Assembly: GCA_036389485.1 (NCBI GenBank)
Contig: DASVPR010000015.1
Span: forward strand, 62,001 to 126,000
Source: CADCVT01 sp036389485
GTDB taxonomy: Bacteria; Actinomycetota; Thermoleophilia; Solirubrobacterales; Solirubrobacteraceae
Direction of reading: 5' to 3'
DNA length: 64,000 nt
Shown: in pieces, positions 40,560 through 49,734 of the stretch
Position numbering within the stretch: position 1 is the stretch's first letter
How the letters are laid out: the number at the start of each line of letters is the position of its first letter
Notes under the pieces: generated by a model
Database searches by the model: none
What the model was told of the DNA's origin: nothing
Seen by the model: only the letters and a program-made list of their open reading frames with translations
Translations under genes and position numbers: made by a program

Positions 40560-42544
40560 GACGTCAACTCCTTCGTGAACGGGGTGGCGCCGTCGTCCCG
40601 GACGAGGCTCACGGTCAGCGACCCGCCGCCCACCTCGACGACGCAGAAGTGCCCGCGCTCGTCGTCCGCGTAGGCGACGCCCGGCGACTCGCGCGCGCGC
40701 CCGGCCACCGTCGGGTCGGTCAAGGTGATGTCGTTCGGCGTCGGGATCCCGAGCGGGCACGGGCGGACCTCGAACAGGCGCTCCCCCTCGTACGCGAGCG
40801 TCCAGTGCGTGTCGCCGGTGACGAAGACGGTCCTGCCGCGCACGGACCGCGCGACGTGGTCGAGCACCAGGTCCCGCTCGGCCGAGAAGCCGGACGCCCA
40901 GCTCCCGTCGCGCGCGTTCGCCGGCAGCGCCGCGAGCGTGCACGGCGAGCAGACGACCTTGAACGCGGCCGGCGACGCCGCGAGCGTGCGGAGCAGCCAC
41001 TCGCGCTGCCGCGGCCCGAGGAGGGTCTTGGACGCCGAGTCCGGAGCGGACGGGTCGGTCTTGAACTGACGCTGGTCGAGGACCCAGAACTCCGCGGCGC
41101 CCGCGGTGAAGCGGAAGAACGGCCGCGACTCGACGAGCGCGTCCCACGGCGCGAGCCCCCAGGGGACGAGCGTCGCCGCGTTCGCGTCCTGGACGCGGTA
41201 GTCGTGGTCGTCGCGCTGGGCGGCGAAGCACGTCCGCGCCAGCAGCGCCTCGAGCCGAGGGTTGGCGAGGAACTCGCGCCAGATGCCCGCGTACCCGGTC
41301 ATGGTCTGGGCGAGCGGCCCGAGCGTGTCCGGGTAGTTGAGGTCGCCCTGCCAGACGAACACGTCCGGCTCCCTCCGCGCGAGCTCGTCGAAGACCGGCC
41401 CGAACTGCGTGGCGCACGACGCGATGACCACCCGCGCCGGGGCGTCGCTGCCCCGCTCGGGGAGCGGCCGGAAGCTGCGGACGGGGCCGATCGTCTCGAC
41501 GCCGCGCCGGCGCACGCGCGCCCGCCAGAAGACGGTCCGCCCGGGGCGCAGGCGCCGCAGCGGCCGCAGCAGCGCGTCGAACGACGCCGTCGCGCCGAGG
41601 TCGAGCGTGCGGAAGCGGCGGAAGCCGGGGTCCGAGGAGACGTCCAGCAACACCCGCGCCGGGACGTCGGTCGCAACGCGAACGCGAGCGCCGCTGCTGA
41701 GCGGGATGCCAGTCGTCGCCGCGATCACCGACGGCGCCGTCGGCCGCGGCCGCTCCGCCGACCGCACGACGATCTCCGCGAAGCCGGCCGTCGAGCGCTC
41801 CCGGATCTGCTCGATCGCCGCCTGGCCCGCGGGCGTCTCGAGGAACGCCTGGCCCTCCTGCACGCCGTAGGGGAGGAGGTGGAGGTTGCCGAGCGCGGGC
41901 ATCGCCGGCGGGCCGGAGCTGGGGAACAGCGTGCGCGCCGTCGCGAGCACGCCGGCGTCCCCCGGCCCCGGCAACGCGGAGTCGGTGGCCGCCGCCTCCG
42001 CCAGCACCGAAGACGCCTCGGCGCGCGCGGCGAGCGCCGCCCCCGACGCGCTGAACACCAGCCGCAGCGGCCCGTCCGAGCGCTGCACCGGCGCCCGCGC
42101 CAGCTCGGTGATCTCGACGCCGTGCCGCCGGACGATTCGCAGCACGCCCTCCTCGTCGTCGAGGATCGCCGCGTAGTAGTCGCGCGGCCCGGCGCGCCGC
42201 AGCACGAGCCCGGCACCGGCGCCCGTCCGCGTCAGGAACGCGCTGACCTCGCCGTCGCGGAACCGGCGGTCGACCGCGAACGCGACCGGTCGGGGGTCGT
42301 GCGGGAAGACGTCCGTCCCCGCCTCCAGCAGCCCCTCGCCACCCACCCGAAGGAGGTTCGCCACGCCCGGGCACGCCCACGCCGGCCACCCCTCGCCGTC
42401 GCCGAGCAGCCGGAAGTCGAGCCGCGCGAGCACGTCTCCCGCCGCCGCCGCGCGTGCCGGCCAGAGGCCGATCGAGGCCCCGGCCGCCGCCGCCGCGGCA
42501 AGCACCTCCCGCCGGCTGACGCCGGGCTGCTCCTCCCGTTCCAT
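40556..42544 (-). CDS. PhoD-like metallophosphatase with Tat signal
   Basis: A 662-residue exported enzyme. SRREVL followed by a hydrophobic alanine-rich run is a twin-arginine signal. After about 300 residues of N-terminal beta domains (LamG-like and fibronectin-like), the metallophosphatase part begins with VIASCATQ, VFVWQGDLNYPD, AQRDDHDYRVQDANA, then VVCSPC and VFVTGDTHWTLAYE. These are PhoD motifs that bind Ca2+/Fe3+; the usual D-x-x-D-x-H-D pattern is partly changed here. Alkaline phosphodiesterases of this type release phosphate from teichoic acid or nucleic acid. The ATG at 42544 faces the aminotransferase gene, 13 bases away. Confidence 0.75.
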   Translation of the reverse strand: MEREEQPGVSRREVLAAAAAAGASIGLWPARAAAAGDVLARLDFRLLGDGEGWPAWACPGVANLLRVGGEGLLEAGTDVFPHDPRPVAFAVDRRFRDGEVSAFLTRTGAGAGLVLRRAGPRDYYAAILDDEEGVLRIVRRHGVEITELARAPVQRSDGPLRLVFSASGAALAARAEASSVLAEAAATDSALPGPGDAGVLATARTLFPSSGPPAMPALGNLHLLPYGVQEGQAFLETPAGQAAIEQIRERSTAGFAEIVVRSAERPRPTAPSVIAATTGIPLSSGARVRVATDVPARVLLDVSSDPGFRRFRTLDLGATASFDALLRPLRRLRPGRTVFWRARVRRRGVETIGPVRSFRPLPERGSDAPARVVIASCATQFGPVFDELARREPDVFVWQGDLNYPDTLGPLAQTMTGYAGIWREFLANPRLEALLARTCFAAQRDDHDYRVQDANAATLVPWGLAPWDALVESRPFFRFTAGAAEFWVLDQRQFKTDPSAPDSASKTLLGPRQREWLLRTLAASPAAFKVVCSPCTLAALPANARDGSWASGFSAERDLVLDHVARSVRGRTVFVTGDTHWTLAYEGERLFEVRPCPLGIPTPNDITLTDPTVAGRARESPGVAYADDERGHFCVVEVGGGSLTVSLVRDDGATPFTKELTS

Positions 42545-42549
42545 AGCCT
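42544..42549 (+). promoter_or_regulatory. Candidate -10 box (TAGCCT) for the class IV aminotransferase
   Basis: TAGCCT overlaps the start of the divergent phosphatase gene and ends eight bases before the ATG at 42558. The same hexamer precedes rsmB (30432-30437) and the gene at 54534. Confidence 0.4.
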
Positions 42550-42557
42550 GCGGCATC

Positions 42558-43493
42558 ATGGCCCACGGCACGCACGACTTCGAGGACGACCCGCGCAACG
42601 AGCGCATCCTCGTCTGGGTCAACGGCGAGCTCCTCCCCCGCGACAAAGCCGTGGTGTCGGTGTTCGACGCCGGCTTCGTCCTCGGCGACGGCGTCTGGGA
42701 GGGGTTGCGCGTCCGAAACGGGCACCCCGCGTTCCTCGAGCGCCACCTCGACCGGCTGTTCGAGGGCGCCAAGGCGATCGTGCTCGACGTCGGCAAAAGC
42801 CGCGAAGAGCTCACGCAGGCGATCTACGCGACCCTCGCGGCCAACGAGATGACCGACGGCGTGCACGTGCGGCTGATGGTCACCCGCGGCGTCAAGCGCA
42901 CGCCCTACCAGGACCCGCGCGTGACGATCGGGCCGGCGACCGTGGTGATCGTCGCCGAGCACAAGGACCCGCTCCCGGCGACCGTGACCGAGGGCATCAC
43001 CCTCTTCACGACCCACGTGCGCCGCGCTGCGCCCGACACGCTCGACCCGAAGCTCAACGCGCACTCCAAGCTCAACGACATCACCGCCTGCATCCAGGCC
43101 TACACCGCGGGCGCCGACGAGGCGCTGATGCTCGACCCGCATGGCTTCGTCGCCACGTGCAACTCGACGCACTTCTTCATCGTCGCCGGCGACGAGGTGC
43201 TGACCTCCGACGGCCGGTACACGCTGGCGGGGATCACGCGGGCGAACGTGCTGGAGCTGTGCCGCGCGAACGGCATCCCGGCGCGCGAGACGACGTTCAG
43301 CCTCACCGACGTCTACTCCGCCCAAGAGGCGTTCGTGACCGGGACGTTCGCGGGCGTCGTGCCCGTCCGGGCCGTCGACGGCCGCACGATCGGCGACGGC
43401 CGTCGCGGGCCGACGGTAGAGCGCCTCCAGACGCTCTACCGCGAGCTCGTCGAAGAGGACGTCAGCCGGCGATCGCCGCCCGCAGCTCCTTGA
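42558..43493 (+). CDS. Class IV aminotransferase (branched-chain/D-amino acid type)
   Basis: A 311-residue PLP-dependent enzyme of fold type IV. VWVNGELLPRDKAVVSVFDAGFVLGDGVWEG is the usual N-terminal part, and the PLP lysine is in AHSKLNDITACIQA. GADEALMLDPHGFVATCNSTHFF and GITRANVLELC are conserved around the cofactor phosphate. It could be a branched-chain aminotransferase, D-amino acid aminotransferase or aminodeoxychorismate lyase; the sequence does not decide among them. Its 3' end overlaps the convergent reductase gene by 32 bases. Confidence 0.85.
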   Translation: MAHGTHDFEDDPRNERILVWVNGELLPRDKAVVSVFDAGFVLGDGVWEGLRVRNGHPAFLERHLDRLFEGAKAIVLDVGKSREELTQAIYATLAANEMTDGVHVRLMVTRGVKRTPYQDPRVTIGPATVVIVAEHKDPLPATVTEGITLFTTHVRRAAPDTLDPKLNAHSKLNDITACIQAYTAGADEALMLDPHGFVATCNSTHFFIVAGDEVLTSDGRYTLAGITRANVLELCRANGIPARETTFSLTDVYSAQEAFVTGTFAGVVPVRAVDGRTIGDGRRGPTVERLQTLYRELVEEDVSRRSPPAAP

Positions 43494-44790
43494 GCCCCGC
43501 CAGGTAGATCTCCGAGAACGTCGGGAACGGCTGGATGGTGTCGCTCAGGACGTCGAGCGGCACGCGGGCGCGGATCGCGAGCGTGGCCTGCTGCAGCCAC
43601 TCGCCCGCCTCGGGGCCGAGCGCGTAGGCGCCGGTCAGCCGCTCGCCGTCACTCAGCAGGGTGAGGAAGCCGTTGGACTCCGCGTAGGCACGCGTGTACG
43701 TCGCGGTCTTCGCGACGCCCGAGACCGGCACGGTCGCGCTGAACGGCGCCTCGGTCGCGCCGGCGGCCGCCGCCTGCGGATCGGTGTAGGTGACTCGGGG
43801 GACCGCCTCGTAGTGGGCCTCGCGCGGCTCGCCGAGGATGTTCGCCGCGACGACCCGGCCCTGGTACTTGCCGACGTGCGTCAGCGGCCAGATGCCGGTG
43901 ACGTCGCCCACCGCCCACAGCCGCTCGCCGGCGCGCAGGTGGGCATCGACCGGAATCCCGCCGCCGTTCGTCTCGATGCCGACGGTCTCGAGCCCGATGT
44001 CCTCCACCCGCGGCCGCCGGCCGGTCGCGACGAGCAGGCGGTCGCCGCGCACCTCGCGGTCGTCGTCGAGCGAGAGCACGTAGTCCTCGCCCTCGCGCCG
44101 AGCGGCGGTGGCGTGCACGCCCAGCAGCAGCTCGATGCCGTCGCGCCGCAGCACCTCGCCGAGCGCCTCGCCGAGCGGCGCGGGCTCCCGCGCCAGCACG
44201 TGCGCCGAGCCCTCCAACAGGACGACCTCCCCGCCGAGCCGCCGCACCGCCTGCGCCATCTCCACGCCGACCGGCCCGCCGCCGACGACGAGCAGCCGGC
44301 GCGGGACCGCCTTCATCCCCGTCGCCTCGCGGCTGGTCCAGACGCCGTCGAGGTCGCGCAGGCCCGGGATGGGCGGGACGACCGCGTCGGCGCCGTTCGC
44401 CAGCACGACGTGGTCCGCCGTGTACGTGACGCCGTCGACCTCGACCACGCCCGTCCCGGCCAACCGGCCCGTGCCGCGGAGCAGGTCGATGCCGTTGTCG
44501 GCCAGCCACTTCTCCTGGCCCGAGTCGGAGTAGTCCGAGACCATGAAGTCGCGCCAGGCCAGGGCGGCCTCGACGTCGACCTCGGCGGTCGCCCCCGCCT
44601 CGCGGGCGGCGTGGACCGCCTCGCCCGGGCGCAGCAACGTCTTCGACGGGATGCACGCGTAGTACGAGCACTCGCCGCCGACGAGCTCGCGCTCGACGAG
44701 GGCGACCCGAAGGCCGCCCTCTGCCAGCGCTCCGGCGGTGTGCTCTCCGGGCGAGCCGCCGCCGATCACGATGACGTCGTAGTCGCTCAC
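43462..44790 (-). CDS. FAD-dependent pyridine nucleotide-disulfide oxidoreductase
   Basis: A 442-residue flavoprotein of the lipoamide dehydrogenase/mercuric reductase family. VIVIGGGSPGEHTA binds FAD, GGECSYYACIPSK carries the redox-active Cys-x4-Cys, LLVVGGGPVGVEMA binds NAD(P), and LWAVGDVTGIW is the second FAD motif. The dimerisation domain lacks the usual C-terminal His-Glu dyad context (PFPTFSEIYLAGL retains P-x-F-S-E), so the partner may differ from lipoamide. It starts at GTG, overlapping the VOC gene by four bases, and both lie opposite a LysR-type gene. A role in thiol or quinone detoxification is possible. Confidence 0.85.
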   Translation of the reverse strand: MSDYDVIVIGGGSPGEHTAGALAEGGLRVALVERELVGGECSYYACIPSKTLLRPGEAVHAAREAGATAEVDVEAALAWRDFMVSDYSDSGQEKWLADNGIDLLRGTGRLAGTGVVEVDGVTYTADHVVLANGADAVVPPIPGLRDLDGVWTSREATGMKAVPRRLLVVGGGPVGVEMAQAVRRLGGEVVLLEGSAHVLAREPAPLGEALGEVLRRDGIELLLGVHATAARREGEDYVLSLDDDREVRGDRLLVATGRRPRVEDIGLETVGIETNGGGIPVDAHLRAGERLWAVGDVTGIWPLTHVGKYQGRVVAANILGEPREAHYEAVPRVTYTDPQAAAAGATEAPFSATVPVSGVAKTATYTRAYAESNGFLTLLSDGERLTGAYALGPEAGEWLQQATLAIRARVPLDVLSDTIQPFPTFSEIYLAGLKELRAAIAG

Positions 44791-45443
44791 GCCGGGAGCT
44801 CTTCGCCGGACTGCTCGGCGACCATGTACGTCGCGTACCACTCGGGCCACTCGGCGTCGTACTCGCCGGTGCGCGCCTCGTGCTCGCCGTGCGCCTTCTC
44901 GGCGCGCCGCAGTGCCGCCGCGAGGTCGCCGACGCGGGGGAACGTCGCGCCGGTCACGCGGCCGGGCGCGCGGCCGCTGACCTCCTGCAGCAGCCAGCCG
45001 TTGCCGTCCGGGTCCTCGAAGGACACGAACGACTGGTAGGTGCCGCGGTCCGGGTCCGGGCCGGGCTTGCGCTCGGCGGGGCCGAACACGGCGCCGGTGC
45101 CGTGGAACACGTCGCTGACGTCGATGCCCCGCGCGACGAGGTCGTCGTGCGCGGCCTCGATGTCGGAGACGGCCAGCAGGAGCCCGGAGACCGAGCCCGG
45201 CGTCGCCGACGTGACGCCCGTCCCGAAGATGATCGAGGCGTCGGAGCCGGTGGGGGTGAACTGCAGGACCCGCGAGGTCGGCGCGAAGACGAGGTCCGCG
45301 TCCAGCCGCCAGCCCAGGGACTCGTAGAAGGCCTTGGACCGCTCGGCGTCGGCGACCGGCAGGATGACGACTTCGAGCTTCATGTCGACCGAGTCCGCGG
45401 TCCGCTCGACGGTGGTGGTGGTGTGGTGTGTCTGAGTTTCCAT
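44787..45443 (-). CDS. VOC-family (glyoxalase-like) protein with C-terminal tail
   Basis: A 218-residue protein. Residues about 20-140 form the paired beta-alpha-beta-beta-beta modules: KLEVVILPVADAERSKAFYE, FSPTSR-like strand VLQFTPTGS, and SFEDPDGNGWLLQEV with the metal-binding Glu position. A tail of about 60 residues includes EWPEWYATYMVAEQSG, common in actinobacterial members of unknown function. It is the first gene of a two-gene unit with the flavin reductase, divergent from a LysR regulator 84 bases away, which suggests an inducible detoxification pair. Confidence 0.8.
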   Translation of the reverse strand: METQTHHTTTTVERTADSVDMKLEVVILPVADAERSKAFYESLGWRLDADLVFAPTSRVLQFTPTGSDASIIFGTGVTSATPGSVSGLLLAVSDIEAAHDDLVARGIDVSDVFHGTGAVFGPAERKPGPDPDRGTYQSFVSFEDPDGNGWLLQEVSGRAPGRVTGATFPRVGDLAAALRRAEKAHGEHEARTGEYDAEWPEWYATYMVAEQSGEELPA

Positions 45444-45485
45444 GGGACGATCCTGCTCCTGTACGCGGGCGAAGTCCACGACCGA

Positions 45486-45493
45486 TGACGTCA
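45486..45493. promoter_or_regulatory. TGACGTCA palindrome between VOC and LysR genes
   Basis: A perfect eight-base palindrome lies in the 84-base divergent gap. It could be part of an operator for the LysR-type protein, although it is shorter than the usual T-N11-A box. Confidence 0.3.
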
Positions 45494-45527
45494 CGCTGAT
45501 AGGCCGCGCCTCACGTACGGTTGTGGC

Positions 45528-46442
45528 GTGGAACTGCGTCAGCTGCGCTACTTCGTCGCGGTCGCCGAGGAGCTGCACTTCGGCCGCGCGGCGCAGCGCC
45601 TGCACATCGCCGCGCCGTCGCTGTCGCAGCAGATCAAGGCGCTCGAGCGCACGGTCGGCGCGACCCTGTTCGAGCGCGACCGCAGGCACGTCGAGCTGAC
45701 GGCGGCGGGCCGGCAGCTGCTGCCCGACGCGCGGGAGATCCTCGCCGCGGCGGACGCCGCGCAGCGCCGCGTCGCCGGCACGTCCGAGCCGCTGCGGGTC
45801 GGCTACGTGATCTGGCGGCCCGACGAGCTGCTCCGGTCGACCGACGCGCGGATCGACGAGTGGGTCATGCCGAGCCACCTGCAGATCGCGCGCGTCGTCG
45901 ACGGCAGCCTCGACGCCGCGGTGGCCTGGGTCGAGCGCGCGGACGAGCGGCTCGACGTCCGCCTGCTGTGGCCGCAGCCGGTCCACGCCGTCGGCCCGGC
46001 GGCCGGCGACGCCGAGTGGGTCGCCGCCTCCACCGTCCGCGTGCTGCTCAGCGCCGACCGGACCTCGTGGGACGCGTGGAACCACTACGCGGCCGCGTTC
46101 GCCGAGGCGGTCGGCGGCAAGGCGGTCCGCGTGGAGGACGGCGGCATCACCGGCGCGGCGTTCTACGAGCACTGCCGGCGGATCGGCAAGCCACTGCTCG
46201 CCGGGCCGGTGCGCCATTCGGGCTCGGTACCGCCCGGGCTGCGCGAGCGCGAGGTCCGCGATCCCACGCCGCTGTGGTGCTGGTCGCTCGTGACGCGCGC
46301 CGACGACGACCGGCCGGCGGTCGCGGCGCTGCGCGAGGACGCGACCGCGCTCGCCCACGCCGCGGGGCTGCATGCCCGGCCGGCCGGGGAGTCGTGGCTG
46401 CCGCCGGAGGACCCGCACCGCGCGGAGGTCGCGCGGCTGTGA
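45528..46442 (+). CDS. LysR-family transcriptional regulator
   Basis: A 304-residue regulator. The N-terminal winged helix reads MELRQLRYFVAVAEELHFGR and AAPSLSQQIKALE, with the typical second helix LFERDRRHVELTAAG. The effector-binding part (about 90-300) is less conserved. A GTG start fits the usual first residues and lies six bases after TACGGT (45516-45521). It is divergent from the VOC-reductase pair and probably controls it. The stop overlaps the next GTG. Confidence 0.9.
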   Translation: MELRQLRYFVAVAEELHFGRAAQRLHIAAPSLSQQIKALERTVGATLFERDRRHVELTAAGRQLLPDAREILAAADAAQRRVAGTSEPLRVGYVIWRPDELLRSTDARIDEWVMPSHLQIARVVDGSLDAAVAWVERADERLDVRLLWPQPVHAVGPAAGDAEWVAASTVRVLLSADRTSWDAWNHYAAAFAEAVGGKAVRVEDGGITGAAFYEHCRRIGKPLLAGPVRHSGSVPPGLREREVRDPTPLWCWSLVTRADDDRPAVAALREDATALAHAAGLHARPAGESWLPPEDPHRAEVARL

Positions 46443-47176
46443 CCGACGAAGCGGTGCGCGTGGCGATGTGGTCCGGCCCGCGGAACATCTCGACCGCGAT
46501 GATGCGGGCGTTCGAGAACCGCCCGGACACGGTCGTCGTCGACGAGCCGCTCTACGGCGCCTACCTCGCCCGCACCGGCCTCGACCACCCGGTGCGCGAC
46601 GAGGTCATCGCCTCGCAGCCGACGGACGTCGCGGCCGCCGTCGAGGAGCTGCGCGCGCCGCTGCCGCCGGGCCACCGCGTCCACTACGCCAAGCACATGG
46701 CCCATCACGTCTCCCCCAACACGGACGACCTGAGCTGGACGCTGGACTTCCGCAACGTCCTGCTCATCCGCGACCCGACCGAGGTCGTCGCGTCGTACGT
46801 CCGCGCGCGGGAGACCTGCGAGCCGGAGGACATCGCGATCCCGCAGCAGGGCCGGCTGCTCGAGCTGTGGGACGAGCACGGCGTCGAGGTGCCGATCGTC
46901 GACGCCAAGGACTTCCTCCTCGCCCCGGAGGCGCACCTCCGGTGGCTGTGCGACTGGCTCGGCGTCCCGTTCAGCGACCGGATGCTGTCGTGGCCGCCGG
47001 GGCCGCGGGAGTCCGACGGCGTGTGGGCGCCGCACTGGTACGCGGCGGTGTGGTCCTCGACCGGCTTCGAGCCGTGGCGGCCGAGGGAGATCTCGCTGTC
47101 CGACCACGACGCGGCCGTCGCCGAGGCATGCCGGCCGGTCTACGACGCGCTGTACGCGCGCCGTGTGCGGGTCTAG
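46439..47176 (+). CDS. Sulfotransferase-family protein
   Basis: A 245-residue protein. VAMWSGPRNISTAMMRAFEN is a P-loop-like 5'-phosphosulfate-binding region, and LLIRDPTEVVASYVRARE is the 3'-phosphate-binding region of the sulfotransferase superfamily. VVVDEPLYGAYL follows the first loop as in related enzymes. The donor would be PAPS, the acceptor is unknown. It overlaps the LysR gene by four bases, and its stop shares the bases CTAG with the stop of the convergent LVIVD gene. Confidence 0.75.
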   Translation: MTDEAVRVAMWSGPRNISTAMMRAFENRPDTVVVDEPLYGAYLARTGLDHPVRDEVIASQPTDVAAAVEELRAPLPPGHRVHYAKHMAHHVSPNTDDLSWTLDFRNVLLIRDPTEVVASYVRARETCEPEDIAIPQQGRLLELWDEHGVEVPIVDAKDFLLAPEAHLRWLCDWLGVPFSDRMLSWPPGPRESDGVWAPHWYAAVWSSTGFEPWRPREISLSDHDAAVAEACRPVYDALYARRVRV

Positions 47177-49056
47177 AAGCGGCTGCGCGCCAGCAGGCGG
47201 CAGTAGTACAGGAGGCCCTCCGGGTCGCGGCCGCGCGCGTAGAGGACCGCGGGGGCGTTGGCGCTCTTGGCCTTCGCCTCCCGCCGCGCCCGCGCGAAGC
47301 ACGTCTTGTACCGGCGCTTCTCGACGATCCGCTTCCCGCGCGTGGTCGTCACGACGATGCGGACCGTGAAGCGGCCGGCCGGCAGGCCGCGGAGGTCGAC
47401 CCGCGCGCGCACCCGCCTGCCGCGCATGGTCTTCACGCGCTTGCCGTTGACGTACACGCGCGCCGTCTTGATCCGGCCGCGCTTCGGCCGGTGCAGGCGG
47501 ATGACGAAGTTGCGGCGGCTGCGGCAGACGCGGGCGCTCGGCAGCTGGATCGTCTTGCGCCGCGAGGCGCGGCAGTCGCGGAAGCCGAGGTCGTACTGCG
47601 CGAGGTAGCGGTCCTCGTGCGGGCACGGGTCCTGGCCGGCGAACGGCCAGACGCCCTCGCGGAACTGCACGACGTGGAACCCCTTGGCGATGTCGGCGAA
47701 CCAGATCTGGCCGAGGTCGCTGCGGATCACCGGCCGGGCGACGGTCGCGTTCGCGACGGCGCCCGCCGGCGAGTCGGTCGTCCCCGGGTTGAAGTACGCG
47801 ATCTCGGTCGGCGCCGCCGGGTTGCGGATGTCGTAGACGCGGATGCCGGAGCCGAAGCTCGCGCACGCGGCGATCGTCGGGTCGTGCGTGCGGTCGGTCG
47901 AGCAGTAGTGCGAGTCGTAGAGGAAGACCCGCGAGCCGATGACGCCGAAGATGTCGCCCTTCGTCAGGCCGTTCGTCGGGAACGCGGCGGAGTCCGCCGC
48001 GACCGCGTTGCAGTTCTCCGGAAGCGTGACCTCGTTGAAGATCTTCGAGACGACCTTCGGGTTCCGCTCGTCGCCGATGTCCACGATCATCGGGTAGCCG
48101 AAGTTCGTCTCGCGGTCCGGCCGGGTCGAGCACGAGCGGCCGAGCTCGGCGTACTCGGAGAAGTCGAAGATGTACGGGTGGCCGCCGTAGAAGATCGGGA
48201 TCGTCGACTGCTGGCCGTCGTTGCCGGGCGTCGGCAGCTCGCCGATCACCTTGATCTGCGCGTTCTCCTTGCGCTCCTGGACCTCGGTCGTGTCGGCTAT
48301 CAGCAGCTTCCCCGTCCCGATGTCGGCGAGGTACGCGCGCTTGCCGTCCTCGCTCGTCGAGCAGCCGTGGATCCCGAGCGGCTGCGGCTCCGAAAGCTGC
48401 CTCGGCTTCGTCGGATCCGAGATGTCGATCGGCGTGATGGTGTCCGTGCTCGCCATGTAGTAGACCATCCCGTCGGTCTGGAAGCAGCCCTCGTGGCCGA
48501 TGGCGGACGGCATGACGACGTCGGCGAGCAGCTTCGGCTTGCGGCAGTCCTGCGAGATGTCGTAGATGGCGAGCGAGCGGTTCGCGTCGGGGTCGTCGAA
48601 GTTGCTGATCACGGGCGCGAGGTAGTAGCGGTCGGCGACGAGCAGGCCGCGCTCGGGGTGGACGCGGAGCGACTCGCCGGCGTTCGCCGCGGCGCGCTCG
48701 GTCAGGTAGGCGGTCTGGACGGGCTTGCGCGGGTCGGACACGTCGACGACCACCGTCCCGCCCTCGGCGTTCGTCGCCCCGATCGTGTCGCTGTAGTACG
48801 CGCAGTTCTCGTACGTGTCGAAGTTCGCGAACGACGAGCTCTGCATGAACCCGACCTCGGTCAGGTTGCAGTTGTAGCCCTCGACGGAGCGGCCGCTCGC
48901 GCGGTCGGCCATCGGCACCTGGCCCTGCAGCCCGGTCTCGGTCCGGTCGTCCGGCCCGCACTGCGCGGGCGACTTCGCCTGCGCGACGGAGCCGGGAGCC
49001 GCCGCGAGCGCGGCGGCGACGAGGAGTGCGAGGCCGGCGAGGCGCGTCGTGCTCAC
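47173..49056 (-). CDS. Secreted LVIVD-repeat beta-propeller protein
   Basis: A 627-residue exported protein with a signal peptide (residues 1-26). It contains the propeller units typical of LVIVD proteins: GGTVVVDVSDPRKPVQTAYL, RSLAIYDISQDCRKPKLLADV, ITPIDISDPTKPRQL, PMIVDIGDERNPKVVSKIF and IRVYDIRNPAAPTEIAYF. At least ten cysteines suggest disulfides. The C-terminal 130 residues are a basic Ig-like domain (RVYVNGKRVKTMRGRRVRAR) as in other secreted proteins here. Function unknown; surface binding is possible. It is divergent from the DHFR-fold gene. Confidence 0.8.
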   Translation of the reverse strand: MSTTRLAGLALLVAAALAAAPGSVAQAKSPAQCGPDDRTETGLQGQVPMADRASGRSVEGYNCNLTEVGFMQSSSFANFDTYENCAYYSDTIGATNAEGGTVVVDVSDPRKPVQTAYLTERAAANAGESLRVHPERGLLVADRYYLAPVISNFDDPDANRSLAIYDISQDCRKPKLLADVVMPSAIGHEGCFQTDGMVYYMASTDTITPIDISDPTKPRQLSEPQPLGIHGCSTSEDGKRAYLADIGTGKLLIADTTEVQERKENAQIKVIGELPTPGNDGQQSTIPIFYGGHPYIFDFSEYAELGRSCSTRPDRETNFGYPMIVDIGDERNPKVVSKIFNEVTLPENCNAVAADSAAFPTNGLTKGDIFGVIGSRVFLYDSHYCSTDRTHDPTIAACASFGSGIRVYDIRNPAAPTEIAYFNPGTTDSPAGAVANATVARPVIRSDLGQIWFADIAKGFHVVQFREGVWPFAGQDPCPHEDRYLAQYDLGFRDCRASRRKTIQLPSARVCRSRRNFVIRLHRPKRGRIKTARVYVNGKRVKTMRGRRVRARVDLRGLPAGRFTVRIVVTTTRGKRIVEKRRYKTCFARARREAKAKSANAPAVLYARGRDPEGLLYYCRLLARSRF

Positions 49057-49097
49057 GGCCCCGGAATGTACCCCCGGAATCCGGTCGACGCGCCGCC

Positions 49098-49126
49098 TTG
49101 CGATGAGTCTCGGGCGGCGGCATTGT
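49098..49126 (+). promoter_or_regulatory. Candidate promoter TTGCGA-N17-CATTGT
   Basis: A -35-like TTGCGA (49098-49103) and -10-like CATTGT (49121-49126) with ideal 17-base spacing end ten bases before the ATG at 49137. This is the clearest sigma-70-like pair in the window. Confidence 0.45.
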
Positions 49127-49136
49127 CTTTGGGCGT

Positions 49137-49733
49137 ATGCGACTTCTCATCATCGACTTCATCAGCATCGACGGCGTCGTCCAGGCCCCCGGCGGACAGG
49201 GCGAGGACGACGAGGGCGGCTTCGCGCACGGCGGCTGGTCCCAGCCCTACTTCGACCCCGAGGTGATGGGGTCGGCGATCGGCGAGGTCATGGACGGCTC
49301 GGAGGCGCTGCTGTTCGGGCGGCGGACCTGGGACGTGATGGCCTCCGCGTGGCCCGGCCGCGCCGGCGATCCCTTCGCCGACCAGATGAACGCGATCAAG
49401 AAGTACGTCGTCTCGAGCACGGTGACCGAGGAGGACGCGGCGTCGCGCTGGAACAACACGACGCTCGTCCCGGGAGACGACGCGCTGAACGCGATCCGGG
49501 AGCTCAAGGAGGAGGGCGGCGACGGGTACCTGCAGGTGTGGGGCAGCTCGTCGCTCGCGCGGTGGCTCGTCGAGAACGACCTCGTCGACGAGTACCGCCT
49601 GCTGGTCGAGCCGATCCTGCTCGGCGGCGGCAAGTCGATCTTCCCGACGGACGGGAAGGCGCGGCCGCTCGAGCTGATCTCGGTGACCCAGGCGCAGACG
49701 GGCGTCCTGATCTGCGCCTACCGCCCGGCCTGA
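49137..49733 (+). CDS. DHFR-fold (RibD C-terminal-like) reductase family protein
   Basis: A 198-residue protein of the dihydrofolate reductase/RibD C-terminal family. IIDFISIDGVVQAP, LLFGRRTWDVMA, KYVVSSTV, LQVWGSSSLARWLVEND and LVEPILLGGGKSIF are its conserved stretches, binding NADPH. Such stand-alone proteins are common in actinobacteria, but neither folate nor riboflavin activity is established. The stop lies one base from the convergent cation exchanger gene. Confidence 0.85.
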   Translation: MRLLIIDFISIDGVVQAPGGQGEDDEGGFAHGGWSQPYFDPEVMGSAIGEVMDGSEALLFGRRTWDVMASAWPGRAGDPFADQMNAIKKYVVSSTVTEEDAASRWNNTTLVPGDDALNAIRELKEEGGDGYLQVWGSSSLARWLVENDLVDEYRLLVEPILLGGGKSIFPTDGKARPLELISVTQAQTGVLICAYRPA

Positions 49734-49734
49734 G

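Noticed and set aside
39813..43325. 1170-codon minus frame spanning the DUF5995-like and PhoD-like genes and the class IV aminotransferase
   Set aside because: The real minus-strand genes have their own starts and an ATGA overlap; the upstream part is antisense to a recognisable aminotransferase and the middle is an out-of-frame reading of the phosphatase.
46163..49168. 1001-codon minus frame across the sulfotransferase and LVIVD genes
   Set aside because: Arg/Pro/Asp-rich shadow; the two genes on opposite strands have family motifs and share a CTAG at their stops.
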